Part shown: positions 47,830-60,600 of the stretch, piece by piece | Layout of the letters: each line of letters begins with the position of its first letter | Numbering within the stretch: the first letter of the stretch is position 1 | Assembly (NCBI GenBank): GCA_013399115.1 | Contig: VXAA01000613.1 | Coordinates: forward strand, 564,256-628,255 | Reading direction: 5' to 3' | Source of the DNA: Anseranas semipalmata | Lineage: Eukaryota > Chordata > Aves > Anseriformes > Anseranatidae | Length of the DNA: 64,000 bases | Notes under the pieces: generated by a model | The model's input: only the letters and a program-made list of their open reading frames with translations | The model's database searches: none | What the model was told of the DNA's origin: nothing | Program-made: the position numbers and the translations under genes

Positions 47830-50800
47830 AAGACTTCTTTCAAGCCAGTATTTGCAAGCCATTGTGGGAAAAGGATACATTCCCTGAAGGCCTGATCCTG
47901 CTCTGGGATCTGCTTCTGTTTGTCTGCATGGAGCTTAACTCAGGCTGGGGCACTCGAGCTTCACTTTGGTGGTGGGATGCGGTGGAAATGCAGCCCCTAT
48001 TTCATGGTATCGATAGGGTAAGAAAGAAAAGGGGCCGAGGCTGGGATGTTGCTGTAGCCCTGCAATCCTGCCCACGGAGTGAAACGTTTAATGCCCGTTT
48101 CCCTCTCTTCGCCCTGCAGCCTCCCAGGGAGGCAGGCTGCCTCTCCTCCCGCCTGCAGCGGTTGCAGAGTGTCGCAGCGTGGTGTTAGCCCTGACCTTGC
48201 AGTTGCAGCTCCCTGGGTGGGCATTGCTCGCAGCCTTTTCCGTGCTGCTCTAATTCGTTGCGGGGGCTGCAGCTCCCTGAGCAGTCGGATAAAGGCCGGA
48301 GCTCTCAAAGCCGTTCCTTCTGCTGCTTAACCCCTGCCTACCGAAAGCTCCGGGGTGGCTCGCGTGCCTGAAGCTGTGTGTGGCTTTGCAGGGCTGGGCT
48401 GCAGTTCTGGTCCCGGATACCCCTTGGTTGTGCTTGCATTTTGCCAGCGCTGTGCATGGAAAGCAAGCCAGGGACCGTGCGTTGCTCTGGGACGGAGGTG
48501 AGCAGGCAGGAGCAAAGGAAGCCAAAAAGGAATCCCACTCTTTATTAGATGATGATAAAACCATAGTAAAATAACAATAACACCTGGGCACAAATATCCG
48601 AAGGACATTAAGCACAAGGGTTTGGCTGGAAAAATCTCAGGACAACCTACACCAAAATCCCAAGGCACTGGAAAGCTATTACCGTAGTCCAGCCACCGCT
48701 GTTTCCCCACCCCTACATCCTCCCCGCTGCCCGGTGACTGCCAAGCTCTGTGGCTGCTTCCTTAACCAGGTTAGTTTCCATTTTGTGCTGTCTTCCTGAA
48801 ACAGCTTTCTCTGGCAGGCTGGCTTTCAAGCCCGTGATGATCAGCTCCCGTCCTTCCTGGCAATATCCTGCCCTTAAGGGCAGTGAGTTGCACCCCCCTG
48901 GCTGGGCAGCGTTTCGGTGGTGTCTTTAAAGCTGTGTGTGCATTGATGGAGCTGACTTTGAAGATGCTCCAGTGCAGGTGAGCTCGGACCTCTCCCGTGT
49001 CCGGATTGCACCCGGATTGTCCCTGCACCAAAGGGCAGTCAGCAAAAGGCAGGGCAGGATCGCTGCTGGGCAGCCTCTGGCTCACCCTGCCACCAGCAAG
49101 CCCTCCTCGTCAGCCGGCTTTCAAAGACCTCAGGCTGACCTGAGATATGACTCGGTGTTGGTATGAATCAGACCTTCCTCCAAGCCCAAAGCGTGGGACT
49201 TGCATCAGCTCTATTCCCTTAAATCCACTTAACGTGTCCCTCTGACCTGGACCCCTTGAACTCCCTGTGCTCCTCTCCCTCTGCTGTGTAATCCTCCAAG
49301 CCCCAGCTGCGTCCCCAGCCAGCGCTTGCTGCCCTCTTTCCAGCTTCTCTTACCATCTGGGCTGACCTGTCTTGTTGCTTCATTGACTCTCCAACTATTT
49401 TTGCCAATTTACTTTTGAGAATTAACATCATTCCCCGTTCTGCCTGCCTCCACTCTTGAAGGGAATGACTGCCTTTCTCCAGTATCTGAAATACAGTGTG
49501 TACTTACGGATATAATTCTTAAGAAATGTTTTAGCTAAGTCAGCCCAACATGTGTTGCACAAGTGTGTGTCGGCACAGGTCTGAATCTGATTTCATTTCT
49601 CTGGTGCTCGCTCAGAGGACACGCTGAAATCAGCGCGATGCTGCTGCGAGATTAGAACTGGGCTGCAAAGTAGCTGTGTCTGTGCCTTGTGACATCTGTC
49701 TTAGACTGGACAAAATGAACCAGATTCCTCCCCGAATTCATCGGCTCCGTGCCAGGGATGAAGAGGATCCAGCAATAAGGATTTTGCTGCAGAGTTGGCT
49801 GTCTGAATATCCCACTTAGGATTAAATGGGTTGTGTATGTTTTAGCACCAAGTTTTGCTCTGAATTGGCTGGAAAATGTGAGATGTTTCTGCAGAATATT
49901 TCAGTGTTTAATGGAAAAAAAAATAACTGTGATTTTTTTGGGCCTGAAAACAAAAAAAAGTCATTTTTGGCTGAAGCTCTTTGTACTTTGAAGCTCTTTT
50001 GGCCTGGACTTTGAGGATATTCCTAGTGTTGTGGTGAGGTAGAGTTCATTTGCATGAGTTCCCTTGCTTGAAACTGGGCTCATTTTTGTTGCAGTCATCT
50101 GAGGTGCGTTGGGTCTGTGTTTGCCACCTCAGTGCCAGCCAAACCAGGGGTGTTGTCAGGTCCTGCTGTAGCCACCAGCACAGCTTACCTCTTGTAGACT
50201 TGTAGACTTCTGCGTACAAGGCGGGCAAAAGGCACTTAGCTTCAAAGCCTTTTCAACAAGCAAAACAAATTTCCCACCTCTGCATTTTACAAGCTAGTTA
50301 CTTCAGACATGATAAATATTTGGCTCCAGCAGAGGAGCCTGAGCGTGGCATGGCATCCCTAAATAGCAAGCATAACAGTCTTGCTAAGGAGATGTGACAT
50401 TAGCTTCTGATCTCACTGCTGCTTTTTCTGAGCTGTCCTGAAATGCAAGGAGATAACAAAATATTTTGTGAAAGAGAACGTCCTGATGGGTGGTGGTTTT
50501 CCTTCTGAATGTGTTCCTGCTCAGTGAGAGTTCAGTGAGGCTCTGAAGTATCAGCCAGAGGCCTCGAAGAGATGAAAGCCCCTGGGCAGGGTGTTGTACA
50601 AATACAATAAAAGGTCATCCCTGTACCAAAGAGGGAGAAGGTAAGAGGAGGGCAGGTTTCTACAGCCCCTTTGTAATTCCACCCCGGGGCAGCTTCCCCA
50701 GGCCCTGGCACTGGTTCGCTGTCCCTGGCGTCTGATGGCAGGTTGTGTTTCCGAAATTGGCAAAGTGTGAAAACGGGAGGACACATTTGTTGGTGAAGAT

Positions 50801-53050
50801 GGCAGAAAGCTAAAACTTGCAACCAAACCAATCCAGAACTTTGGCAGTATAAAACCTGAGCTAGGATGCAGCAGCAAGCTGCTGAGGAGTCCAGGAAAAA
50901 ATTCTTGTCTGACTTGCATCAAAGCCAGGAAAGATTTCACAGGGAGAGACGAGGCTGCTGGGGCTCAGACAGCAACAACGGCTTGTAGGCACTAGGCTGA
51001 AGTCAGGAGACTCGTCGCATCCTGGCTCTGCAGCAGAGGAAGTCTGCAGCCTGGCAGGAGTCCTTTGCCACCCGTAACCCGACCGTGTAAATGACTTGCT
51101 CAGACTGAGAGCAGAGATCAGGGGCATCACCAACGGAGCCTGTCCCTTCAGGGTCTGTAACCCTTATTTATATACTAATTAAGGAAGAAAGGCTGCGTAA
51201 AACAATTGCCAAAGTGCAGTGCCTTTTGCATTGGCCGGTTTGTCTGGGAAGCTCATTACTGCTTCATGTAATTGAAGAGCTGCTTTTCTATATTGAGGTG
51301 TTTATCCACATCATAAAGGCACCCATAGTAGGGTTTCTGAAGGTACATAATGCCTGATTTTCCCCTGTTGACAAGGTTATGCCATAACGATGCTTTTCCT
51401 AATCCCGAAGCCCCAGTTCCCCCTGCGGCCGGGGCCGCCCGCAGTGCAGGAGGCAGCCCTGGGCCGACGTAGGACGGAGCCAGCTGAGTCCCCGGCTTGT
51501 GTTTATGGGCAGGATTGCAAATGGGAAGCTCCTGCAGGTGTCTTCCACTCCTTTGGATTTGAGCAGCCCTTGGTTGTGTGATTTTGAGGACACCAGATGG
51601 GATCGCTGGCTGGAAACTCATCTGCTTCCAGAGGTTGGATCACGTCGGTTGGCAATGAAAGCGCACGCAGCAGAGCTGAGAAGGAAGTCGTGTGCATGCG
51701 TGTATATCCGTGAGAGGGACTGTGTGTGTGTGAAAGGCAGGAAAAAAAGGGCAGAAGGTCTGTGCGTGCATGTGATGGAGCTAGACACAGGCCCGAAATA
51801 CTGGAGATGGACACGGCTTCCCCAGAGCAGCTCTGGTTTGCAGCCTAGCGAGGAGCGACGGTGCATCTGCGTGAGCACGTAGCTGCAGCAGTGTGTGGCA
51901 GGGGAGACCAGCTTGTCCCATCTGGGTGCAGAGAGGTGTGATCCTGCAAGGACCTGGCCTGGTGAACCCGCTGTGATGCTGGGAGGTGACAAGTCCGGGC
52001 AAAGGGGTGCTGCTGCCTTGCTGACCACCCGTCCCGAGGGTGCTGGGACAGGCGGTGGCTCCTGCATCGCCAGCTCTGGGCAGAGACGCTGGAGCACAAA
52101 AACACTGCCACTGCTGTCTCGAGTATCTCAGTAAGTCTGAAAAGAGGCACAGGAGTAATGCAAAGGGAGTGTAAATGGTTTGCAAGCGCAAATTTGTGCA
52201 CTTGTGTGCATGCTCGTATCTGTAGGGCTGTGCTGTAAAGTACGGAGCTCCGGCTCCCTGCTTTTTGCTAGGGTCTCGCTAGCACAGCTGTAAACAGGAC
52301 TTAATGGTTAGCACGAAAAGAGCAGGTTCTGTTCAAAGGTTTGCTGGCAGAGTGCAGTTGACTTGCAACTGGCTTAGCTAATAACTTTAAGACTTTTAAA
52401 CTCTCTGCTTCGCACACTCATTTTCTCACGACAGCTTGCAGAAGTGTTTTGCTTAGCATTAATCACTGCGTTTCCTCCAGAAAGAGAAGCGTTGTGCAAG
52501 CCGCTGGGTCAGCACTCGGGGCATGGGATATCGGGATCGGGGCCTATTGAAATATGAAATTAGCAGCCTCTTCCCTGCTGAGGCCCCTCTCTCAAAGCAC
52601 GTGTAAACACGCCGAAGTGCTTTGCAGAACCCGGCCCCGTGGTGTAAGGGCATCAGCTGGGCTGAGGATGAAGTCTTGAGACCTCACAGCCTCAAAACAG
52701 TGCAGAAAGTCTGGGGCCGGGCTGCAATCACTTTACCTGTCTGTTCCCTCTTAGAAAACATCTCCCCAGAGCAGAGCTGGTGTTTAAAGCTCTCATCAGA
52801 AGGGAACCTCCTCAAGCAAAACAACGTTGTGCTGAACCCTGGTGGGACTCAAACCTTTGGCTCCAGCGTGTCTAGGGACTGAAAAGCTGATGATTAGATA
52901 ACTGTAAACCATCCTTGTTTTACAGCTCGTGCTTGCTTTGTTCGGAACGGGAATGAAGCACACCAGGCTCCCGGGGTGAAGGGGAGAAATGGTTTTGCAA
53001 TTAAATTAAGTCTCAGATTATTGCGGCTGAAGCGCCCGACCCTGCCGCGG
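47830..53050. other. Noncoding stretch with no supported gene
   Basis: It holds alternating GT/CA-type tracts near 51.69-51.74 kb and otherwise unremarkable sequence. Open frames of up to 159 codons near 51.6-52.1 kb overlap on both strands and show no domain. No RNA gene was recognised. Confidence 0.5.
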
Positions 53051-53057
53051 GGTTTGC

Positions 53058-53135
53058 TTCTGGTCTTGGGCAGGTCTCTGACTCCCCCAGTGCCTCAGTT
53101 TCCCCAGCGCTGTCCCTTTGCTGTGATATATGTGC
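53058..53135 (+). mobile_element. MIR-like core fragment
   Basis: TCTGGTCTTGGGCAGGTCTC, then CTGACTCCCCCAGTGCCTCAG and TTTCCCCAGCGCTGTCC, matches the sense MIR core 'gaccttgggcaagtcacttc…gtgcctcagtttccccatctgt'. Head and tail are not readable. It is one of several plus-strand copies in the window. Confidence 0.6.
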
Positions 53136-53632
53136 CTGGAGGTCCCCGCTCCAGCCCTGCCGCCCCACGAGCCGGTCAGAATTGGGCCTTCCCTTTCCTC
53201 CCCTGATGTCTCTCGTGCTGCTTTTTGGTTTCGGGATGGGGATTCAGTGAGAAGCAAAGAACTGAGTGGGTCCTGTTCGCATCCTGCATAAATTGCAGGG
53301 GTTGTATCTGCCCGCAAACACCCAATTTGTTTGCTGGGTGCTGGTCCCAGCGGGATCTGAAGCCCTTGTAACGCCCCAGTGAGCCCTGAAACACGAGCTT
53401 GTCGGGAGCCTGCGGGTTTAAAAACGAGCTGCAGCCACTCGACCGAAGGAACTGGGGCAGACCGGGTCTAACCTGCAGCAAAACCGTGGGAAACTGAGAC
53501 TGGGAATAGTGGAGGAAAGGTGTTTGGTTTGTGCTGGGCCAGGGAAAGAGAAAGGAAAAGTGTTTAAGTGTTTTAATTTTTTCTCAATACCCAAATCAGT
53601 GAACAGAATTTTCTGCTGATGGAATTAAGTAG

Positions 53633-53645
53633 AAAAAAAAAAAAA
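53633..53645. repeat. A13 homopolymer
   Basis: A run of 13 A is directly visible. Confidence 0.9.
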
Positions 53646-54029
53646 GTCCTTGAGCTGAGACCGTTCTGCCCACGATGCCTTTGAAAAAGCTTTGCCTGAA
53701 AGTGTTACTCTCGCCCTGCCGATGCCTTTACAGCCCCCTGGGGCTGGGGAAGACGGTACAGACAGCAGGGAGAAGGAGGAAAGTCGAAGAGAAAGGTGGG
53801 ATTTAACCCCGTCGGATGAGAGTTGTCAGGCTGGGAGCGAGATCCCCAAGCGCTGTGCGTGCAGTCCTGGTCGGATCCCGGCCTCTTTCAGCTCTCCTGG
53901 TGCTGATGTCCTTGTCACCAAGGAGGTTGGTCTCCTGCCTTGCTGACTTCCAGAAAGTCCCATCTCGGTGTGAAGCATTCCCCAGGTTGGGCTGCTGTGT
54001 TTTGCCCGGTTGCTAAGCTTGTCTCATGC

Positions 54030-54320
54030 ATGGTTAATGCCTGATGAGATCATGGTGCCATTTAGCATTTCATGGATAATTCAGGATTATTCATTAACAA
54101 TCAAGAACAAGCAGGTGTATTCATAGGCTGCCTTCACAGAAAAAAATAAAACAACAACCTGGGAAAGGACGTGAATTATTCAGGGGAGCCCAAAGTGCTG
54201 GTTGAGCTGAGGAGCTTCGGGGCTGCGGGAGATGGAAATTCATTTTCAGAACAGCTGAATCTAAAGCTTTTTATGCCATTAACCCTGCAAATATGGGGGT
54301 TTTAATTAATTTTGATGAAG
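54030..54320. promoter_or_regulatory. CNE-like AT-rich block
   Basis: The block contains GGATAATTCAGGATTATTCA (two bicoid-type GGATTA-like sites), TTAACAATCAAG (SOX-like ACAAT), GACGTGAATTATTCAGG and GGGTTTTAATTAATTTTGAT. It lies between GC-rich neighbours, has no reading frame and no repeat signature. The motif make-up suits a conserved neural or endodermal enhancer, but this is inference without alignment. Confidence 0.35.
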
Positions 54321-54900
54321 ATAGCCTCCTGTCCTGTAAGAACAGAGTGCAAGGAAGGATGTAGAGAATGAAAGTGTTTGTGTTAGGCAGCGCGTGGTGG
54401 GCTAGCTGACGCGAAAGCAAGGGAGTTGGGGAGCAGCGCGGGGTCTGTTCATGTCCACAGCATCTCTGCATACAAAGGGCTCTTCTCCTCTTTTGCAAGA
54501 GCTTGTGCTGCTGTCTGTCTGATCTGCAGGCAGAAGATGTGGAGCAAACCCAAGAGAAAGCTTCAAAGAAAGGTTTAAAGGGCTTCCTGCTTTTGGGGTA
54601 GGCACTGGTGTCAGCCTCCGCGCTCGTGGTGGTCCCTCTGATTGCTGCCAGCAAAGCACACAGCATCTAAAACGGTCTTACGAGGTGGATTGCATCTCGG
54701 TGGTGCAAAGCTCTATCCTTGTAATGTGCTCTGGTGGTCCTGTAAATGTGGCCCTGCTCGAGAATTGCTTTTTTAGATCCTCGGCCAGGCAGCTGAAACC
54801 CGTAGCCCTGCACGTCTCCAGGCTGACGTAGATGCCTGAATGCAAACTCAAGGTCCACGTGCTGCCTGCCCAGGGAAAATATTAATTTGTGATGTGTCAG

Positions 54901-54924
54901 AAAAAAGAAAAAAAAAAAAAAAAA
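54901..54924. repeat. A-rich simple repeat (A6-G-A17)
   Basis: Seventeen A preceded by A6 and G are directly visible. No retroelement body was recognised. Confidence 0.9.
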
Positions 54925-56173
54925 GGAAAATGTTGACTTGTGCTGGAAAAGAAATAAGGTATTAGCGACCAAAACTTGATCGTTCTGTGCTCAAAATGGA
55001 ATTTCTCAATGTTCGAGTTCTGGTCTTTTTATTTTCCAATAAAACAAGTTAAACACTTTCGAGGAAATCGGATGCTTTCTGTGAGCTTTTTTCATTTAAT
55101 TGAAAGCACAATCTTCCATTGGAAAAATGATTTAATGGACATTTCTCAAGCCATGCTAGCAGGGATTTTTGTGGGAATAGTTCCTCCTGGAGGGAGGAAG
55201 CTCTGTAGAAGAAACATGGAGCAAAGCAGAGCTTGGGGAATCTGGAACGGTGGAACCCTACCAGAGACTGTAATTACAGCCCTGGCAAATGGAATTTGAA
55301 GGCTGCCAAGAGCTGGCACCAAGGGGGATGGATGGAATGATGCTTTTCCCTGTCCCCTCCCCAAAGCGTGCACCCTAACATAGACATCTTTCCAGCTCAG
55401 CAGGCTGTTTTGGGGCCCCTGGGACAGACAGACGTCTTCACTTGGGCTAAACTGTCCCCACATTGTTTCCTGTGGGCTGTTCAGGCTGGTGGATGTAAAT
55501 CCCCATATCAGATCCTAGCCTGGTGAGCTGGAGGCCCTGCCATGAGCATCCCATGCAGCTTTGGGCTGGTTGGAAGAGCTGGATTGCCCCAGGCCCGTGA
55601 GTGCTGGCCGAGTCTCCCCAAATCTGCTTTTTGGCTGTGTAGGTGGACAAGGAATGGGAATGGACCGGAAAGGTCCATTTTATCAAGTCAGCGGCTTGAA
55701 AATCTGAGGGAGGAGAAACTCGAAAGTAGAAGGGCTTTTGGGGGCAATGTGCAGAAGGGGAAGAAAAATGCGTGTTAAGATCCCGCTAATGGCCGGACTG
55801 TCTCGCCTTTGAAAGGGATTCCAGCACCACCAGTGTTTTTCTTCTTCAACAATCACATTCACCATGCCCCACTTTGAAGTTTAAATAAACTCAAAAGCAT
55901 GTCTGCTGAAATATGTTACCCGCTTTGCTCCGCGGGACTGGCTTGTGGTTCCCCGTGTCTCGCTGGAGAAATGCGCGTGGCAAGGGAAGGGGGGGGTCTG
56001 TGTCTGGTTTTATCTGCGTGCACTGTCCTACACCCAATCTGTGCAGAGACAGATGCTGAAACAAATGCAAAGTAAATGGAAGACGAGGCCCCTCTTTCCA
56101 ATACCTTTTCTTCACCAAGTGTGTTTATGCAAACCCAGTGTATGTGTGTTTTCATTAGAGTAAGGTTAACCTC

Positions 56174-56188
56174 TTTTTTTTTTTTTTT
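56174..56188. repeat. T15 homopolymer
   Basis: A run of 15 T is directly visible. It could be the tail of a minus-strand retroposon, but no body was recognised. Confidence 0.9.
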
Positions 56189-56259
56189 GACAAATAGTAA
56201 ATTCACTAAAAAATGTGGTGGAGAAATGACTCACAAATACCAGTCTAATTTGGCAAGCA

Positions 56260-56340
56260 CGTTTTGGCCAGAAAAGGGCCATTTTTTTGATGTAGAAATG
56301 TTTTGCTTTGACATTTTTCAAAATAAACCTTTTTGACCCT
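56260..56340. repeat. Possible degenerate AAATTT-type old repeat
   Basis: AGAAATGTTTTGCTTTGACA followed by TTTTTCAAAATAAACC and TTTTTGACCC is similar to a diffuse old sauropsid repeat rich in 'tttgacattttcaaaatgaaa'. A similar texture is seen near 59.2-59.35 kb. Low complexity makes this uncertain. Confidence 0.35.
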
Positions 56341-56375
56341 TCTTTCTGTATTGGGGATTTTCAAGAATTGACAGC

Positions 56376-56437
56376 AACTAAAAGAATAAAATGTTCTACC
56401 AAACTAAAAGAATAAACTATCAAATTAAAAGAATGAA
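56376..56437. repeat. Three copies of AACTAAAAGAATAAA-type unit
   Basis: AACTAAAAGAATAAA occurs at 56376-56390 and 56402-56416, with a diverged copy AATTAAAAGAATGAA at 56423-56437. Spacing is irregular (26 and 21 bp). It is a local duplication of AT-rich sequence. Confidence 0.8.
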
Positions 56438-57094
56438 ACAGAGTGGAACATAATACTGTTTTAAATTGGAGAAAATATTACTATGACCCAAAGCAGTTCT
56501 GTTTAGGTATTTTTTTCTGAAAACTCTCCAAAGAGTCAGTTATTTGTGACCTACACTGAAAGTTTCTCCTGCTTTGCTTTTCTTCCTCCCACTATTCTCA
56601 CCACCAAGGCCACAAACCGATTATATTCGGCCAAAAGCTGCCCTCAAATTATAGACAGGAGCTCTGCCTTTGCTCTTATTTCTCTGGGGGAAGCCAGCTC
56701 ACTTGCACCTACACGCTTTAGCTTCTTTTCTGGTCGGGCAAACCCACTTTGAGGGCAAGTCGTGGTTTAAAAAATATATACGTATAAAATAATCCATCCC
56801 TCCTGGTTACAGGTGCTACCTTTTAGTGGAGCACCGGATGCTTCTCGAGTATTTTGGGAGGAGCGGGGAGCCTGAGATTGCTGGCTGCAGCAAGCAGCCC
56901 TCGCTCCGTTACCTCCCTGGCTCGCTGCTTGCACCGGGGGGCTCGTTTTGGAGGCTGCTCCGCTATTTTGGCACAAGGCTTCCTCCAGGCGACAGCCCAC
57001 CGGATTAGCACCCAGGCCCACCCAGCCCCACGCCTGCCTTAAATCATCTGTGATGATTTAAAAGTGGCGGTGATGTCAGCCCTGCCCATCCCAT

Positions 57095-57260
57095 CCACCT
57101 TTAAGCGCGGGCCCACCCGAATTTCCCTCCCGACCTCCGCCGCTGCCAGTTCCCACACCCGGGCTTGGATGCGAGCGTGGCGAAGGTGACCGACCCTCGG
57201 TCCCAAAGCCATCCAGGCTTCCCACGTGTGCAAACTGCGTGAAAACAGCTTAAAGTCGCC
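57095..57260. other. Small CpG-rich patch
   Basis: About 13 CpG fall within roughly 120 bp (AAGCGCGGGCCCACCCG, CTCCGCCGCTGCC, GCGAGCGTGGCGAAGG). It lies 220 bp upstream of the CNE-like block at 57480. It is too short for a classical CpG island, and no gene was found beside it. Confidence 0.4.
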
Positions 57261-57479
57261 TTATAAACGAGCTGATGGACTGTCATCCTGTAGAACATCA
57301 CGCTGTCATACAAATGAATCCTGGACCAAACCCCTTGTGGCATCTGCAGCTTTGGGGGCTGAGCTTGAAGCTTTTGACAAGTGACTGTGGGGACCCATCT
57401 GAAAGCCTCGGACCGACATAATTTTCAGGAAGTCTTAAATCCTGCGCCCTGCGAGGTTTCCCAGGTCAGGTATGCAGGG

Positions 57480-57600
57480 CCCGGCCTGTGTTGAATAATG
57501 GTTTCTGTGGTTTATTGGCAGTTCCTAAAAGCCTAATAATTAAGAAAGTGCTTGTGGTTCAGTCCAAATAAATTTGTTGATTTTTCTCAGCTAGTAAAAA
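57480..57600. promoter_or_regulatory. CNE-like AT-rich block
   Basis: GTTGAATAATGGTTTCTGTG leads into GGTTTATTGGCAG (with TGTGGTTT, a RUNX-type word), then AGCCTAATAATTAAG and CAGTCCAAATAAATTTGTTG. It is AT-rich with TAAT cores and no repeat signature. Conservation is untested. Confidence 0.3.
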
Positions 57601-57609
57601 ATCTGAAGG

Positions 57610-60600
57610 GTTTCTTACCGAACCAAGGCTTGCTTCAGTCCATAGGGATTTTTTTTTTCCATTCTGATTCTTCTAACTAAATTTAAAAGATGAAAATTTA
57701 GAAGCGGCAATCTACTTTGAATCAGAAAATCATAGGCATGGGAGAAACCAAACCTGTGCCGGCTCAGCTGAAAACGTCCGAAAGCACTATTTTTACTCCC
57801 TCGGAATCATCCCATTTCCTTTTGGAACAAACAGTTCGCAAAACCGGCGTGACCTCGTGGTGCGTTTTGCTATTTGCAGATCTCTGACAACGTTTCAGGT
57901 GACAAGGCAGCCTTTTCCCCCTTATTTCCCTTGTTGTAAGTCCATACAACGAACCCTGCGCGTGCCAGCGGAGGGTGGCTGCACAGCGGTGCCCTGCGAG
58001 GAGCCTTTTCTGGGACATTTTCCTGGCTTTTCCTGTTTTTCTGGCGAGCCTGGCAGGAGAAGAGCGTTCTGCTGCCGTCGCTGGGAGCTACTGGGAGGAT
58101 GAAAACAAGGGAAACTTTTACTGGTGGCTCAAGGCATCCAAAAAAAATCATTTGTGCAGTGATTTGGAGCCACAGATATGTTTGGGAGCAGGCGTCTCAA
58201 TAGTGCCATTCATCTGGGCAGCCCAAAGGCCTTCACGGGGACGGGCTCCTCATTTCCCGGGGGGAAGCGGAGGCACGGAGCAGTGGCGGGGCCCAGGAGC
58301 GGTCACAGCCCACCTGGTCTCGCCCGCTGCTGTATCCCTGCCCTCTTTGAAGTGCCTGGGAGATGGGGAAATTGGGCTGCATCCTGCTTTGGTCTGAAGC
58401 AACCGGGCTGTGCTGAGGCATGGTAACGATTATAAAAGCGATTGTAGTTAGCAATAGCAACAATTATTGATATTAGAGAGCAGGAACACCAGCAGGTCAG
58501 AATGCCCTGAATGCATCTGAGCCCCCCTTCCTGTGACAATCCCGATGCTCCTCCTCGTAGCTGACAGCTGTGGGACCTGAGTGCCCATGCACGTGCAAAT
58601 CTCACGTTAAAACAGGGTAGGACCGCGACTTTTGGGTAGAAGGATATTGTGGAAGGAGGCTGTGAGTAGCCGGAGTGCAAAGAAGAGCAAGGAGACTCGC
58701 AGCTCCATGCTGCAGGGCAGAAAAACAAGTAAGGCAATGCAAGCTCAGATCTGGACCAGCTCTGTGAACCAGAGTAGGTACCATGCATCTCCAGAGCGTC
58801 CTCTTTGCATTTTAAGCCCTTGACGGCAGTGTGGTGGTAAAGCTGGCACTTGAACGTGGGCTCCCTCGGACCACAGAGACCAAAAGAATACGTAGTGGAG
58901 AACTACGTATAGAAGGTCGAACAGCCAGAGAGATCCCACGCAGAGCATCCTGCCGGTACCCGCCGCCGGTGCTGAGCTGTGCTGGGCACTGGATTAGAGC
59001 AGCGCAGTGTCCCGATCGAGTGATCTGGGGGATCTTGCTCGGGATCCATCGGCTTCTGCAGGGAAACTAAAGCAGCACCTGGCGGGAACAAAGGCGTTAA
59101 CCTGGGCTGAGCACATGCTGATCTGGAAAAGGAAACAATCTGCCCTTCAAGCAAAGGAAGGGGGAAGAGGAGATGAGAGGGGTCCTAGGGAAAAAAAATA
59201 TTTTCAAATAAGTTTTCTGTTAGAAATGTCCAAACTGGATATTTCTCCTCTTGCATATTCTTTTCAAAGGAAGCCTGCAGCCTTTTAAAGAGAAATATCA
59301 AAGGAAACATTTCTTTTCACTGACATTTTTCACAAAACCAAAATACATTTCTTGACAGACTCCGAAGTGGCCCAGATCATCAATCCAAATGCAAATGGGC
59401 CTTGAGGAGAGCTTACAAACATATCAAAGAGCTCCAGGCCAGGCCTTTCTTCTCTATTTTCACTGCAGCTGCTGCCATTGCTGTCAAGAAACATGAAAAT
59501 AGGGCAGGGAAAATGCCTCCTTGTGTGTGTTTTTGGACGCTTAGAAGAGCTGATCTTTGTGGCTGTTGATCTACACCCCTGTCCCCGCGCTGTTGGCTCG
59601 GCAGAACGACGGGGTTGACGTGGGTGAATATTCTGGCCGTGCCTTGGATGTTATTTCTTTGAGGCCGGGCACTGCCGGACATGAAAGCCGCTGACCCCCA
59701 GGCAGGAGGTGCTGCAAAGTGGGCAAGCAGCTTCGCCGCACGCCGACGGGACGGTGACCACAGCCTGGGGATGCTCTCCCTGTTTGCAGGAAGGCGTCGG
59801 AGGGGACCCTGGGGACCCCGTGGGGCTGCAGGCTGGAAACACATAGGCAGCAACAGGAACGTTTGTTCCCGTTTCATGAAATGCACGAAAACACCGTGCT
59901 CTCGAGCAGGTTTTTTCCTCCTAGCCCCTGGCCCAAGTGGGGTCCCCCCCTCGTTTGTCGAGGGGGATGCTGTGACTTGTAAATAACCTGGGCGGAGGCT
60001 TCCAGCACAGTAAGTGGCTTTATTTTCTGAGTCGCTCCGAATGCACCTGAAGCTGTAACAGGCAGGGTTTGCAGCCAATGCTGCGTGCAACAAAACATAC
60101 AAAGGCCAGCATTTAGAGCTGGGGGCTGGGGTTTCCCCCCGCCTCACTCCCTCTCTTTCCCTTTATTTGCTTTTGAGCCGAGTTTAAAAAACACGATTGC
60201 AAGAGGAAAGCAATAAGTGAACAGTTACGGTCAAGCACAGGGCTGAGAGCATGCCAAAAGCAGGCAGAATATCCCAAAGCAGCCTCCTTCGGGCAGCACC
60301 GTGTAGGTGAGGACCTGCAGCAGGTCTCCAAACCCTCCTGGGGAAGCACAAGAGGAAGGCAGAGCCGTTGCATATGTTGTTGCTTGAGCTATTCCAAAAA
60401 TGTGGACGATGTCTGTGCTCTGGATGGATGGAAAGCTTCTCCTGGCAACTGCCTTTCCACCTCTTCATTAGCAGTGCTTGTAACATTACAGTAGCAATTA
60501 GCAGCTCCTATCAAAGAGGGGGGGCCCATATCACTGGGAGCATCTAAGCAAAGACCTGATCCCTATTACCTGTAAGCATCCATGTGAAATAATTCTTGCA

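Larger units (their letters stand above)
54330..57090. other. Noncoding stretch with no supported gene
   Basis: It contains an A-rich run (54901-54924), a T15 run (56174-56188), a possible degenerate repeat (56260-56340) and an AACTAAAAGAATAAA triplication (56376-56437). A 107-codon open frame at 54976-55299 has no recognised domain. Confidence 0.5.

Noticed and set aside
49900..50010. A/T-run-rich segment resembling a degenerate repeat
   Set aside because: The similarity is only low-complexity A and T runs with no ordered consensus words.
51618..52097. 159-codon open frame on the minus strand
   Set aside because: Proline-, serine- and histidine-rich chance translation of GC-rich DNA, with other minus-strand frames open over the same bases.
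59413..60147. 244-codon open frame on the minus strand
   Set aside because: It has no recognisable domain, mixed low-complexity composition, overlapping open frames on both strands, and no supporting splice or promoter signals. In GC-rich DNA such frames arise by chance.
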